64,000 nucleotides of DNA. Origin: Chrysopilus asiliformis (taxonomy: Eukaryota > Arthropoda > Insecta > Diptera > Rhagionidae). The stretch is from the NCBI GenBank assembly GCA_964034945.1, contig OZ035960.1, forward strand, positions 103,872,933 through 103,936,932, in the 5' to 3' direction. Positions within the stretch are counted from its first letter, which is position 1, and every line of letters begins with the position of its first letter. Shown in pieces: positions 46,500 to 57,000 of this stretch. The notes below the pieces were generated by a model. That model worked only from the letters and a program-made list of their open reading frames with translations, was not told the DNA's origin and did no database searches. The translations under genes and the position numbers were made by a program.

Positions 46500-46930
46500 A
46501 AGTGAAGAAAAATGATAATCACGTTATCCTAACAGGACCTTCCGTTATCCTTACAGACTTCTTAACATCAAAATCGGACTCAGCGACCCCAAAAGCCCCA
46601 CAGATGAGATTTTTTCCGGAAAATTTGAGAAAGAGGATAATCACGTTACCTTTTCAGAGCCTTCCGTTTTGCTTACAAAGTTCTTAATGCCAGAATCGGA
46701 TTCACCGACACCAAAAAGCCCCAGATGGTAATTTTTTCCAAAAAACTTGAGGTAAAGGATAATCACGTTACCTTTTCTTATTCTTACAAAGCCAAAGTAG
46801 TGAAAATGTTGTATTAAATATTGTATACGTATGTGTGCAAAATTTCAAGTCAATCGGATGAGTGGAAGTTGGTCAAAATTATATTGCAAGATTTGAATCA
46901 GACAGACAGACAGACCCGATAAATTAAAGC
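46500..46930 (-). repeat. family G/E block with GACA tail
   Basis: Reverse GTTATCCTTACAG cores, then TTTCAAGTCAATCGGATGAG and GACAGACAGACAG. Confidence 0.55.
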
Positions 46931-47474
46931 TTTTTAAAAATGTCCGGCTTATACAGAAAAAATGATATCCAGGTTCACATTAAGCAGTTTCCTTTCATTC
47001 TGCTTTTTCCATATCACGAGACTTAGAAAAATGTTTGGCTTGTACAGGTTTCACTATACATATATGAATATATCAAATTAATCCAAAAATCTAAACATAT
47101 TGTTGTGATTCATTTTTTCTTCGCTGTTTGATTTTAAGCCTTTCAAATGCCAATCCTGAATCTAATATTGCATTTTGATGAGTCCATCACTTTCATGTTG
47201 AAAAAAACCCTATAACAACACATACCGTCTTAGGGTTTTTATATGCTAATAAACAACAAATGTTTAGCCTATTTTTAAACATTTCACAAGTGTTTTCAAG
47301 GTACATAATTACGTAAATGAAAAAAACTTTCCCATCTGTGTTTTGCAAGTAAATATTATCTTTTGCTATTTTTTACCTGTAGCTGTTTAAAAAAGCCAGA
47401 TTTTTTAGAAAATATCTTTTATTGCTGGTCAATTGTTTGTTAATGAAACCAGAAAATCTGTTAACAGATTTAAG

Positions 47475-47549
47475 AAAATTTACACAAGCGTTTTTAACTA
47501 TGAGAAAATTTAGTATAAAATACCGGCCATTGTGGTATTTTAAATCAGT
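47475..47549 (+). promoter_or_regulatory. core promoter of secreted paralogue 2
   Basis: AAAATTTACACAAGCG (47475) lies 39 bp before TATAAAATA (47514), and an arthropod-type initiator TCAGTT lies at 47545-47550, 33 bp after the TATA. The same three elements with identical spacing occur before paralogue 3. Confidence 0.65.
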
Positions 47550-47576
47550 TTTCATGAACTATCAAAGTTTTACAGA

Positions 47577-48449
47577 ATGAAGATTTTAATCGTACTTTTT
47601 CTTGCAATTTTTGTATCGCAGCCAGAGTTTTCTGAGGCGGCACCTTCTAAGTTGAAAGGATTCTTTGATGATATCTCAAATGCATTCAAGGAGGCCTACG
47701 CTGAAGTGAAGAACTTCTTCTCTGGACTTATTAATGGTATCAAGGAAGTCGGCTCCAACATAAAGAAAACCTTTAAATCATCGCTAGAAGAAATCAAAAA
47801 ACAAAAGACAGCATTGCAGACCAAAATTAATAGCATTAAAATGGCCGACGTTAAGGCAAAATTGAAGCAAGCTCTCGACAAAATCGCCGAAGTTTATGCA
47901 AAGGTGGAAGAAGTTGGACTTGCAATCGATGCGAAGATCCTCGAAAGTATCCAGCTTTACAACAAAACTCACTTCTCCGACGAGTCCCTGAAGACAAAAG
48001 CTGAAGATTTGAAAAAACAATTATCTGATGCCGCCGAAGGAACGAAGAAGGATTCCTGCACCAAGTCATTCAATTCCAAGATCAAGAAGTTCGTGAAATC
48101 TCACTCCAAGAAATTGATCAAGTGCTCGGAAAAAACATTAGAGCCATTCAAAAATACTTACGAAAATGTTAGAAAAATCGTCTCAGCTGTTCCTAATGGT
48201 ATAAAGGGTATCATCAGTGGCATACAGAAATGCAAGGATACAAAACTTACTTGTATCATTGAAATTGTAGAGAATTTCGTAAAATCGGCAATACAAGTTA
48301 CTCTCAATGTAATTGCCATTCAAGTGAATTTAGCTTCAGACCTTAAAGTTTTATCTGGAAGTACCAGCCAGTGTTTAGTCAATTATAACAACAAAATGAA
48401 GAGTGAGGGTGCAACATTGTCTACTGAAATTAAAACATGCTTGAAGTAA
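47577..48449 (+). CDS. secreted six-cysteine protein, DUF725/TsetseEP-like (paralogue 2), 290 aa
   Basis: Single exon. The signal peptide MKILIVLFLAIFVSQPEFSE precedes AAP. The mature part is Lys-rich and helical with two long heptad-like stretches (residues about 60-150), then six Cys: SC, KC (21 apart), KC-x5-C, QC and a C-terminal C-LK (21 apart). The pattern resembles DUF725/TsetseEP secreted insect proteins. It has three possible N-glycosylation-type NKT/NxS sites, including YNKTHF. The promoter has TATAAAATA and TCAGTT at the expected spacing and the 3' UTR has AATAAA. It is nearly identical in layout to 51568-52413, so the two arose by recent tandem duplication that included promoter and 3' UTR. 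Confidence 0.88.
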   Translation: MKILIVLFLAIFVSQPEFSEAAPSKLKGFFDDISNAFKEAYAEVKNFFSGLINGIKEVGSNIKKTFKSSLEEIKKQKTALQTKINSIKMADVKAKLKQALDKIAEVYAKVEEVGLAIDAKILESIQLYNKTHFSDESLKTKAEDLKKQLSDAAEGTKKDSCTKSFNSKIKKFVKSHSKKLIKCSEKTLEPFKNTYENVRKIVSAVPNGIKGIISGIQKCKDTKLTCIIEIVENFVKSAIQVTLNVIAIQVNLASDLKVLSGSTSQCLVNYNNKMKSEGATLSTEIKTCLK

Positions 48450-48473
48450 ATTTCTAAATTTTGTTTTAACCGA

Positions 48474-48479
48474 AATAAA
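48474..48479 (+). terminator. polyadenylation signal of secreted paralogue 2
   Basis: AATAAA about 25 nt after the stop; a second AATAAA follows about 18 nt on. Confidence 0.55.
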
Positions 48480-48889
48480 TAATTGCTACCAATAAATTTG
48501 AATTTTGTTATTGTGTTCAGGTTGAAACTCGTACAGATTTTCGTACCGAAATTTTACATAGGCTGTATTTGTGTGGATTTTAGCAAATGCTTTTACTAAG
48601 AATTTAGAAGGTTTGCGTACAAAATTTCTATATAATTTCGTACTGTGATGGGCCGATCAAGTCACTGCTTTAAATTTTAAGTAATAGCAAAAGCATTTAC
48701 TAGAAGCAAAAGTTTAATCTGAAAGTATTTGTCCAAAAAAGTGTGAATAAAAACATGCTAATCCTTGGAAGTATTTGCTGGAAAACTTAACAGTAAATCC
48801 TGATATGCTAGTATTTACCTTTAGGTAGCTAATTTTAGCTAGTATTTGCTTTTAGGTATTATTATAATTTTTGCCAACTTTGAGTGGCT

Positions 48890-49085
48890 GCCATTTTATA
48901 CCGGTACATTTCGGACAGGCATGGCTTTACAGTGTTTGCCATTTTATAATGGCTTTACTGTATGTGGCTGCCATTTTATAACGGTACATTTCGGACAGAA
49001 TTGGCTTACATTTTATAACGGTACATTTCGGACAGAATTGGCTTACATTTTATAACGGTACATTTCCGACATGAATGGCTTAACA
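48890..49085 (+). repeat. tandem repeat of about 36 bp
   Basis: ATTTTATAACGGTACATTTC / GGACAGAATTGGCTTAC units, three to four copies. Confidence 0.7.
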
Positions 49086-49439
49086 AAAAGGACTCGTCGC
49101 AGGGTACTCAAAAATGTTTACTTGAACTCGAAATTCGGGTTCCGCTAAGGTAAAGTCTTACTTATTATCTACTTTTCACTTCTCTGTTTATACTATGTTC
49201 AGACCGACACAAAATCACGTAATTTTGCGAAATGATTTAGAACTTAAACCAAAGTCTTCATACAGAGATTAAGGTAATTCTGTCTGATATTTCAACTACA
49301 GGATTGCTATGAATTTTAGTGTAGGATTGCTATGAATTTTTGTAATATGATGAATAATACAATTCAAAACATCGGTGAAATATGTGCAAACAGAATTAAA
49401 CACTTTAGACGAAAATGGAAATGATATGTAATGAAAAAA

Positions 49440-49640
49440 AACAATTATTTTCCATTTCATATCTAATCGCATCAAAAACAAGTCAATTTTTTTTGCCCCG
49501 CGTAGGTTGTTTACTAATATATCCTTTTCGCGTGCGGAACACGGCTTCTTTTTCTTATATCTCGGTCGTTCCAATCCAGCACAAATGTCAAAACTGATGT
49601 ACTCAAGAGAGCTGAATGAGTGATGCAGGGTTGTATTCAT
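49440..49640 (-). CDS. small unrecognised ORF
   Basis: An ATG in good context (AAACA before ATG) opens 114 codons to 49296. The first 65 residues are soluble and basic (RPRYKKKKPCSAREKDILV), and the rest is AT-rich and hydrophobic, so only the first part may be coding. No family was recognised; a faint resemblance to Zeste/Myb-like DNA-binding starts is not strong enough to name it. Confidence 0.2.
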
Positions 49641-49959
49641 TGTTTTTGCTTGATTTCGTTCGTAATTTTGTCAACAAAAAAACGTATTTCTACAATATTA
49701 AAAACTGTTTGTGTTAGCGACTTGATATTTATTTTAATCAATTTAGCATGCCAAAAAACATAAAAAATGACATCCCATTTCGGGATAAAAAAAACAATTT
49801 CTTGAAGATCCACCCCCTATCCCCACCCAAAAAACCACTTTCCGCCACTACCACTTTAATGGACTCTTTAGATTCTTAAATCCTAGCCCAAATGTGACCT
49901 ATTACCAAAATTTCATGGGGAGAGGAATTTTTTTTAGGCAAAAACCTATTTTTCCTGTA

Positions 49960-50470
49960 CTACATAGATTTGAGAAATTTTCAAAAAATGTATTAAAAAA
50001 AATGGCATGGGAGGTACACACTATGGCTACCTTTAAATAAGTTTTACAAAAATCGTAGTAAAATAAAATTTAGAAAAAATTTCAAGTCGCTCGGTCAACG
50101 TGTTCTCGAGTTATTTAAGATACGTAAAACGGACAGACCGACAGACAGATTCACGGACATCTCCATAATTTTGAGTGGACCGATGGATTTTGATGTATGG
50201 AATGGTTATGTAAAATCAAACAGATTTTACCTTAATAAATTTTTCAATACGACTCACCGTTTTCGAGAAAATTTCAAGCAAAAAAACTGTTTCGTTTGTA
50301 TGGGAGAGGAGGGAAGGAATGTTCCGATTTTGCCGGTTTAAGACCTTAGCCTAGCAATTTACGAGAAACCTAACTATATAAAATTTCAGATTCTAGCTCA
50401 ATCCTTTCGAAAGTTATGGTGTTCACGGACAAAAAGACAGTCGGACAGACAAACGAATGGACATGAGGAA
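49960..50470. repeat. family B (reverse) followed by family H
   Basis: CGAGTTATTTAAGATACG core with GACAGACCGACAG, then GATGTATGGAATGGTTATG and TTTCAGATTCTAGCTCAATC. Confidence 0.6.
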
Positions 50471-50529
50471 CTCAAAACAGTATACTAAATCTAATATACT
50501 TCTATATGATATATCTTCTATCTATATAT

Positions 50530-50930
50530 ATATAAATGGATGTTTGTTAGTTTGTTTGTTGGTCTGTTTGAGATTACAAAACTCAAAAACTACTGGACCG
50601 ATTTTGATCTGTGTTGCCAGGAGCAGGTTTTTAGCTATGTTAGGGGGTTTTTGGGATCGCTGATTACGAATCCAGTATTAGATTTTCGAAATGCGAAACG
50701 GAAGGTCCTGTAAGGATAACGCAAATGTCCAATTTTTCTCGCAAAAACTGACTTTGGGAGGTTTTCAGTGTTGCTTATCACGAATTCGGTGTTGGAATTT
50801 CAAAATTCGAAACGGAAGGTCCTGTAAGGATAACGTTTTTCCCAAAAAATTTTAAGTTATTTGTGGTTTTTTGGCATTCTAAAATTTATACAAAAAACTT
50901 TAAGCTGGCAACGAAGGGTCTGCTAGTAAG
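50530..50930 (+). repeat. family G copy
   Basis: Equivalent to 11640-12000, with AAACTCAAAAACTACTGGAC and two GGTCCTGTAAGGATAACG cores. Confidence 0.65.
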
Positions 50931-51455
50931 AAATAAAAGCGAGATAAAAAAAGCACAAAAAATAAAATAAAATAAATATTTATCTCTCATTTATTTCTAA
51001 TACCTTTTTAGTGCATTTTTTTAAAATAAAAACTTTTAAAAAAAATGTTTTTTGATTTTTTTTAGTCTTTTTTGCTTTTTAAGAAAAATAAAGCATAAAC
51101 GACATCTGAAATTTCGAGCTTTTGTGAAAAAATGGTCCTCAGTTGCGAAAAGAAGGGTTTGTAAATTTCCCGAGATATTTCTAAAAACGTGGGTTAGTCT
51201 TGGTTAGTTTTGGCCTTGGTTAAAACAAACTTGGAAACATGCAAATGGATATGTGAATTTATTTCTACTGACATCTGTGTACAAGGTACATATTTACGAA
51301 AATCCAATCTGTTCTGTTTTTTTTTTCAAGGTTTCCATCAATTCTTGCAATAAAAGCCAGATTTTTTTTTTGGAAACAGGAAAGCATCTTTTAAGACTGA
51401 TTAACGGTTTGTTGATAACCAAAAAACCAAAAAAAAGTGTAATTAAATTTATTTG

Positions 51456-51530
51456 AAAATTTACACAAGTGGTTTAAACCGTGAGAAAATTTAGTATAAA
51501 ATACCGATAATTTCGGTATTTTCAATCAGT
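51456..51530 (+). promoter_or_regulatory. core promoter of secreted paralogue 3
   Basis: AAAATTTACACAAGTGG (51456), TATAAAAT (51495) and TCAGT (51526-51530), in the same order and spacing as in paralogue 2. Confidence 0.65.
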
Positions 51531-51567
51531 TTTCGCGAATTATCAATACATTCACTTGTACTACAGA

Positions 51568-52413
51568 ATGAAGATTTTAATCGTACTTTTTCTGGCAATT
51601 TTTGCATCTCAACCAAATTTTTCTGAAGCAGCACCACTTATTGATGAAATCAAGGAGGCCTACAATGAAATAAAAAACTTTTTCTCCGGACTCATTAATA
51701 AAATCAAAGGCTTTGGCTCTCAAATTAAAAACACCTTCAAATCAGCGCTAGAAGGAATAAAAACTCAAAAGACAGCATTGCAGGCCAAAATTAATAGCAT
51801 TAAAATGGCGGATGTTAAGGCAAAATTGAAGCTAGCTCTTGACAAAATGGCCGAAGTTTATTCAAAGGTGGAAGAAATTGGACTCGCAATCGATGCGAAG
51901 ATTCTCGAGAGTATCCAAACTTACAACAAAACTCACTTCTCTGACGAGTCCTTGAAGGCGAAAGCTGAAGAGTTGAAGAAACAGTTATCTGATGCTACCG
52001 ACGCAAAGAAGAAAGCTACCTGCACCAAGAAATTCAGTTCAAATATCAAGAAGTTCGCGAAATCTCACTCCAAGAAATTGATCAAATGTTCGGAAAAAAC
52101 ATTAGAGCCATTCAAAAAAACTTACGAAAATGTTAGAAAAATCATCGCTGCTGTTCCTACTGGCCTCAAAGGAATCTTTAATGGGTTAAAGAAATGCAAG
52201 GATACGACAATGACTTGTATTGTTGAAGTTGTTGAGAGTTTCTTGAAATCTACAATACAAGTTATTGCCAACGTTATAGACATCCACGTGAATTTTGCCA
52301 AAGATATAGTAGTTTTATCTGGAAGTACCAGCCAGTGTTTAGTTAATTATAACAACAATATGAAGAGTGAGAGTGCAACACTGTCTACTGAAATTAAAAC
52401 TTGCTTGAAATAA
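51568..52413 (+). CDS. secreted six-cysteine protein, DUF725/TsetseEP-like (paralogue 3), 281 aa
   Basis: Single exon. The frame is open from 51556, but that codon is TTG; the ATG at 51568 aligns with paralogue 2 and starts the signal peptide MKILIVLFLAIFASQPNFSE. The mature protein keeps all six Cys, the YNKTHFSDESLK block and the STSQCLVNYNN / TEIKTCLK end. It lacks a short segment after the signal peptide present in paralogue 2. Likely secreted; role unknown. Its upstream 300 bp and 3' UTR match those of paralogue 2, showing a duplication unit of at least about 1.2 kb. Confidence 0.88.
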   Translation: MKILIVLFLAIFASQPNFSEAAPLIDEIKEAYNEIKNFFSGLINKIKGFGSQIKNTFKSALEGIKTQKTALQAKINSIKMADVKAKLKLALDKMAEVYSKVEEIGLAIDAKILESIQTYNKTHFSDESLKAKAEELKKQLSDATDAKKKATCTKKFSSNIKKFAKSHSKKLIKCSEKTLEPFKKTYENVRKIIAAVPTGLKGIFNGLKKCKDTTMTCIVEVVESFLKSTIQVIANVIDIHVNFAKDIVVLSGSTSQCLVNYNNNMKSESATLSTEIKTCLK

Positions 52414-52438
52414 ATTTGTAAATGTTTGTTTTAAACGA

Positions 52439-52444
52439 AATAAA
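52439..52444 (+). terminator. polyadenylation signal of secreted paralogue 3
   Basis: AATAAA about 25 nt after the stop, in a 3' UTR nearly identical to that of paralogue 2. Confidence 0.55.
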
Positions 52445-52904
52445 TAATTGCTACCAATAATTTTGAATTATTTTATTGTGTTCAGGTTGAACGTCAAACT
52501 GTGAGAAATCAAATTTAGTCAAATTCGCCCTTTTCCAAGTTATTTAACTTATCCTTTATGCTAGCACGGTTATGGTAAATACTCTGTTATCCCCTGAACC
52601 TGCAAAAATCTGTTGAATCAATTCGATTTAAACTTCCGATAAATCCCCGACTAAATATATATATACAAAAACCTGTTTTGTTGTTTAAAATATCAGCTAC
52701 CCCAAAAATCCAACAATCACGTTATCCTTACAGAACCTTTCCTGCACCTATAATTTTAAATATATTACGGACAATCAACAGCGACGGGTCTGATGGCAAT
52801 CTAGAGCAGGGGCCATCAAAGTAACTGTCGCTACCTTTACAATCAAAATTTATAACTACTACTATCCGGGCGGAGCATCTATCCGTACCAAGAGTCGATC
52901 TTTT

Positions 52905-53437
52905 TTATACCCGTATGGTATGTATACCAAAGGGTATACTAACTTTGCCTTACCGTTTGTAACGCCAAGATCCCGCCATCACACACAAAAATGAATTACA
53001 CCAGTGTGTTTAGAATGATAAAAATAATTAATTTTTGCATGTCCGTCCGTCCGTCTGTCTATCCGTCCGTCTGTGGCGCGGATTGCGGGCGCACGAATTG
53101 AGCTAGAGACTTGAAATTTTGCACAGATCCGTTTTTTGTAAAATGCGAGGCTAAGTTCGTTAATGGGTACGAACGAAAACGTTTTTTGTGAATATCTCAA
53201 AAACGGTGCATCTCATCAAAAAAGTCCAAGAACAAAAGTTATTTAGGATATGATTCTACATAAAACTTCCATACATCAAAATCCGATTGGAATAAATTTA
53301 AAAAAATCTTATTGGAAAGTTTGACTTCAAAGTGGAATTTTGGTACAACTGTTCGAATTTTGATACGAATATCACCATACGGGTCTCCAATGATTGCCAG
53401 ATTGGCAATTATAGCTTTTGTTATGTTTATTTTTCCC
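52905..53437 (+). repeat. family A copy, apparently full length
   Basis: TTTATACCCGTATGGT start, CCGTCCGTCCGTCTG tract at 53041-53075, ending AGCTTTTGTTATGTTT. Confidence 0.8.
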
Positions 53438-53744
53438 TCTGTTCTTTTTCTATTCGCTCCAGGGTTCTGAAATTGCACAAGGATATAGATGAATGATGAA
53501 GCTGTCCTCACACCGCTTTTTCGAAAGATGCGACGTCTATCTGTACCTTACCCTACTGTTTGTAACGCATCGAACTAATCGTCGAACACAAAAATGAACT
53601 ACATTAAGGTGTTTGCGATGATAAAAGATTTTGATTTCCGCATTGCCAAAATCCACCACTGCCTGCATTCACCAAGAGTGTAGTGGATGACCCTATTAAA
53701 GGCATGCTAAATAAACAACAAAGGATGCTGATCTTAAGTTTTTT

Positions 53745-53750
53745 TTTATT
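53745..53750 (-). terminator. polyadenylation signal of CEP120
   Basis: AATAAA on minus about 175 nt after the stop codon. Confidence 0.45.
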
Positions 53751-53923
53751 GATTTTCTATAAAAACTATATAAATATGTAACAATTTTTACACAAACGAA
53801 ATCGACAAAACGCCGAACTTCATTACCATTTCATTACTCTAAGATTTTCAATTTCAAAGGCACTTTAAAACAGAAAGAATGAATTTGTTTTTAGGCTAGT
53901 ATTTTATTTTATTTTTGGTTATT

Positions 53924-54074
53924 TTATCTTAGACTTTTCGTGAAGTTTGATGGATCTACAAAATTGTGATCTTCCAACGAATCGCTGTCGACAAATAAGA
54001 CATCTTTTATGTAATTTAACTCCTGGCGTTCTGAGATTAAGTCGCTATTTTCAGCCTCAAGAAATTCCTTTAAA
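53924..54074 (-). CDS. Cep120: CEP120 last coding exon
   Basis: The acceptor TTTCTTTGCAG precedes T TTA AAG, completing the Gly codon of exon 9. It encodes LKEFLEAENSDLISERQEL, then a 30-residue acidic tail and TAA. It lies 1.3 kb from exon 9, across an intron containing a LINE 3' end and a MITE. Confidence 0.83.
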
Positions 54075-57000
54075 CTGCAAAGAAAAAAAAAATTCAAAAT
54101 TAATTATGGACGTCACTCAAGTCGTTTTGGTTTGTGACGCAAAATGACACAATTTTATAGAACCAAATCCGTCGTTAAATAAATAGCGCGTGTACTTAAA
54201 TTTGGGGGTACTCGAATGTTTTTTTTATATAGAGCTTAGGGGCAGACCCTTTAATGCCGAAGCACAGCTCAGGATAGTCGGAAGGACAAAAGTAGATTTC
54301 GGTTTATGTTCTCCTTGAACTTTTGCAGGTTATAGTTCGGGGGAAACACATCGGATGGTAAAACGTTCCAAAGTCTTGTTGTTCGCGGAATGAAGGAACC
54401 CCTAAACTTTACTGTACGAAAATGTTACGCTAATTTTCACCTTTTCACACCCCCTCATCCTTATTCGACCCATTTTTGCGTAATTTTTTGTATAGTATTT
54501 AATACCGCCATCACAGTATTGCGGACCTTTGTCCCCCTAAATTTGTCAAGTATTTTATGTATAACTCTTAACGCTAATTTTTACGTTTTCGGACCTCCTC
54601 CCTCCCCCAACGTAAATTTTTTTCGGTTTCTTTTATTTTGTTTTTACCTTTTCAGCTTCTTTGCCCTGAAGGATTGAAGAATATTGGGTTGAATTTTCAC
54701 CATTAGATAATCCGCAACCTAAATGAATATTTTTTCTTACTAAAATCGACTCTACCTCCTCTCTTGGAATCCCCTCTCCTGATATATTCTGCAACATTGA
54801 CAGAATTTAAATCCAGTTTTCACTGTTAGACAGGCCATATTACGAGGAAATTTTTCCCCCAAAATTCTACCACACCACACTCTTTCCTTCAATCCCCCTC
54901 TTTTGATATTTTTTTAAAATGTTGACGAGATTTTGATGTTTGCTGGCAAAGTCCACAATGCCGAGAAAAATAGAAAACGGGGTAAAATCTATTTCCCCTT
55001 TATGCCTAAGCTCTTTCAATTCTTCAAAGAATTCTTCAATGCTCTCTCAAGCCGCTCTCAAGACACTTGAGGTAGCACTCGCGGCTCACCTAAAGCCGAA
55101 TTCTGACTAACGATTGCGATTACGCTTACGGTGGCGATTACGATTTAAACTTTTCGACCAATGGAATCAAAGCTTTCATGTCGTTATCGTTTAAAGCTTT
55201 GATCTCATTGGTCGAGAAGCTTCAATCGTAATCGCAATCGTAATCGCAATCTTTAATCTGAATTGGGCTTAAGGCTTCCTGAAAATGCTACAGCTATTGG
55301 TTTCCCAAATTTCTAAAGATATCTCATCGATATTTCACAATTATATTCGATACCAAGCGTTGCGTGGAGAATTCTCTAATGTTTTGATAAAAACTTACCC
55401 AACAGATTGATTTTCCCTAAGTTGCAACTCAATTCGACGTAAATTCTCGGTTTTCATTTTGTGTACTTCCCGAATTATCTTCGCCCATTGGTCCTTGTAG
55501 AACATTTTCGATTTTTGCACCTCATCCAATCGTTCTGTTAACTCTCTCTGAAAATAGAATTCAATTAAAATCGATATAGAACAGGTAAAAGTCGAACACT
55601 GTTTTAATAAAACTAAAACAATCGAAGTGCTCAATAGCGTAGCTAAGCAAGGACGAAAAACCGAGAGGGAAAATTTTGGCTGATCACAAAAAACTTGTTA
55701 AAAATGCCAAAAAAAACCTTTAAATGTCTACGGAAAATACTTTTGGAACTACAAATTTTAACCAACCCTTGCTATGCTACTGAAAGTAGTGTACAAAGAA
55801 AGGCAATATTTTTCGCCTTTTTCACTTACCAAATCCATGAACAGTTTAGCGAGTTGCTCTCGTGGAAAATAATCTTCTCTCATTATGGCTACAGATTCTT
55901 GCAAATCATTAATTTCTAATCGAAGTTTGTCATTCTCCTGATCGACTAGCTTTTTAGTCATCTCTAACTCGCGATATTTCAATTCCTCAAGTTTTAATTT
56001 GTGATTTATGTCATCTTCGAAAATCTTTGCCTTCTCTTTGATGTCATTTAATTTCGCACTGTAGGTATTTTCCAGCTCTAATCTAATTTCCTCAATGTAG
56101 CGCTCGTGTTCGAGTTGATGGATTCCCTTTTCCTAAAATGAAAATCGGTAAAAAAATGATTTGGTTTTTCGAATAAGGTGTTGTCAAAGGTCTTGAGGGC
56201 ATCCAGGGCGTCTTAAAGCTCTTAAAAATCGCCAAGTTCTTTCAAAGCTCTAAGAACTCTTTCAAGGGTCGTAAAGCTCTCAATATACTCTAGCTCTCGA
56301 GGCTCTCTCAAGAACTTTAAGACACTTGAGCACTCCCAAGGATATCGAAGTGCTGAAAGAACTCTCAGCGCTTATAAAGGACTCGCAAAGCACTCTCTAG
56401 GGCCTTTGAGATCCTAGAGAGACCCTCTAGACAGACAGACTGACAGATACTTTAGACAGATAGCACTTCAGACACTCAAGCTTTCTCAAGGCACACAAAA
56501 CTCTCAATTACTTTTATAGCTCTATTGGCTTCTTCCAAAGTTGCAGTGAGCGTCGTGCATTGTTCCAACTTCTGTGCTAATTTCGTCTCCATTTCCGATT
56601 TCCTATTCTCCCACTCACTCGAAAGTTTTCCCAAGTGATTAACTTCCTTCTTCTTCAACTCTATTAGAAATTCTTCCTGTTGCTGTGCCTTCCACTCTTC
56701 CAGCTCTTCGACAATTTTATACGCTAGATTCTCGTCCATATACGGTCGGGTTTGCGTCGGGATTTTTGGGTATTTTTTGATCTGACTGTTACAGCTGATC
56801 CCGAGATCATCGAGATATACGAAAATATGCGCTACAGCCACCTTTTCACCCACTTGATCTTCCAGTAAAATAACCCCAGATCGCCTCTCCTTCGTCCCAA
56901 CCAGCAGCATTTCATTGTCGAGTTCAGCAGATGCGCGAAGTCCCCGTGGTCCATTTATATTCAACATACACGGCTCTGATTCAATTACGCCTAGAATATC

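Noticed and set aside
51556..51567. Extended start of secreted paralogue 3
   Set aside because: The codon is TTG, and paralogue 2 aligns from the ATG at 51568.
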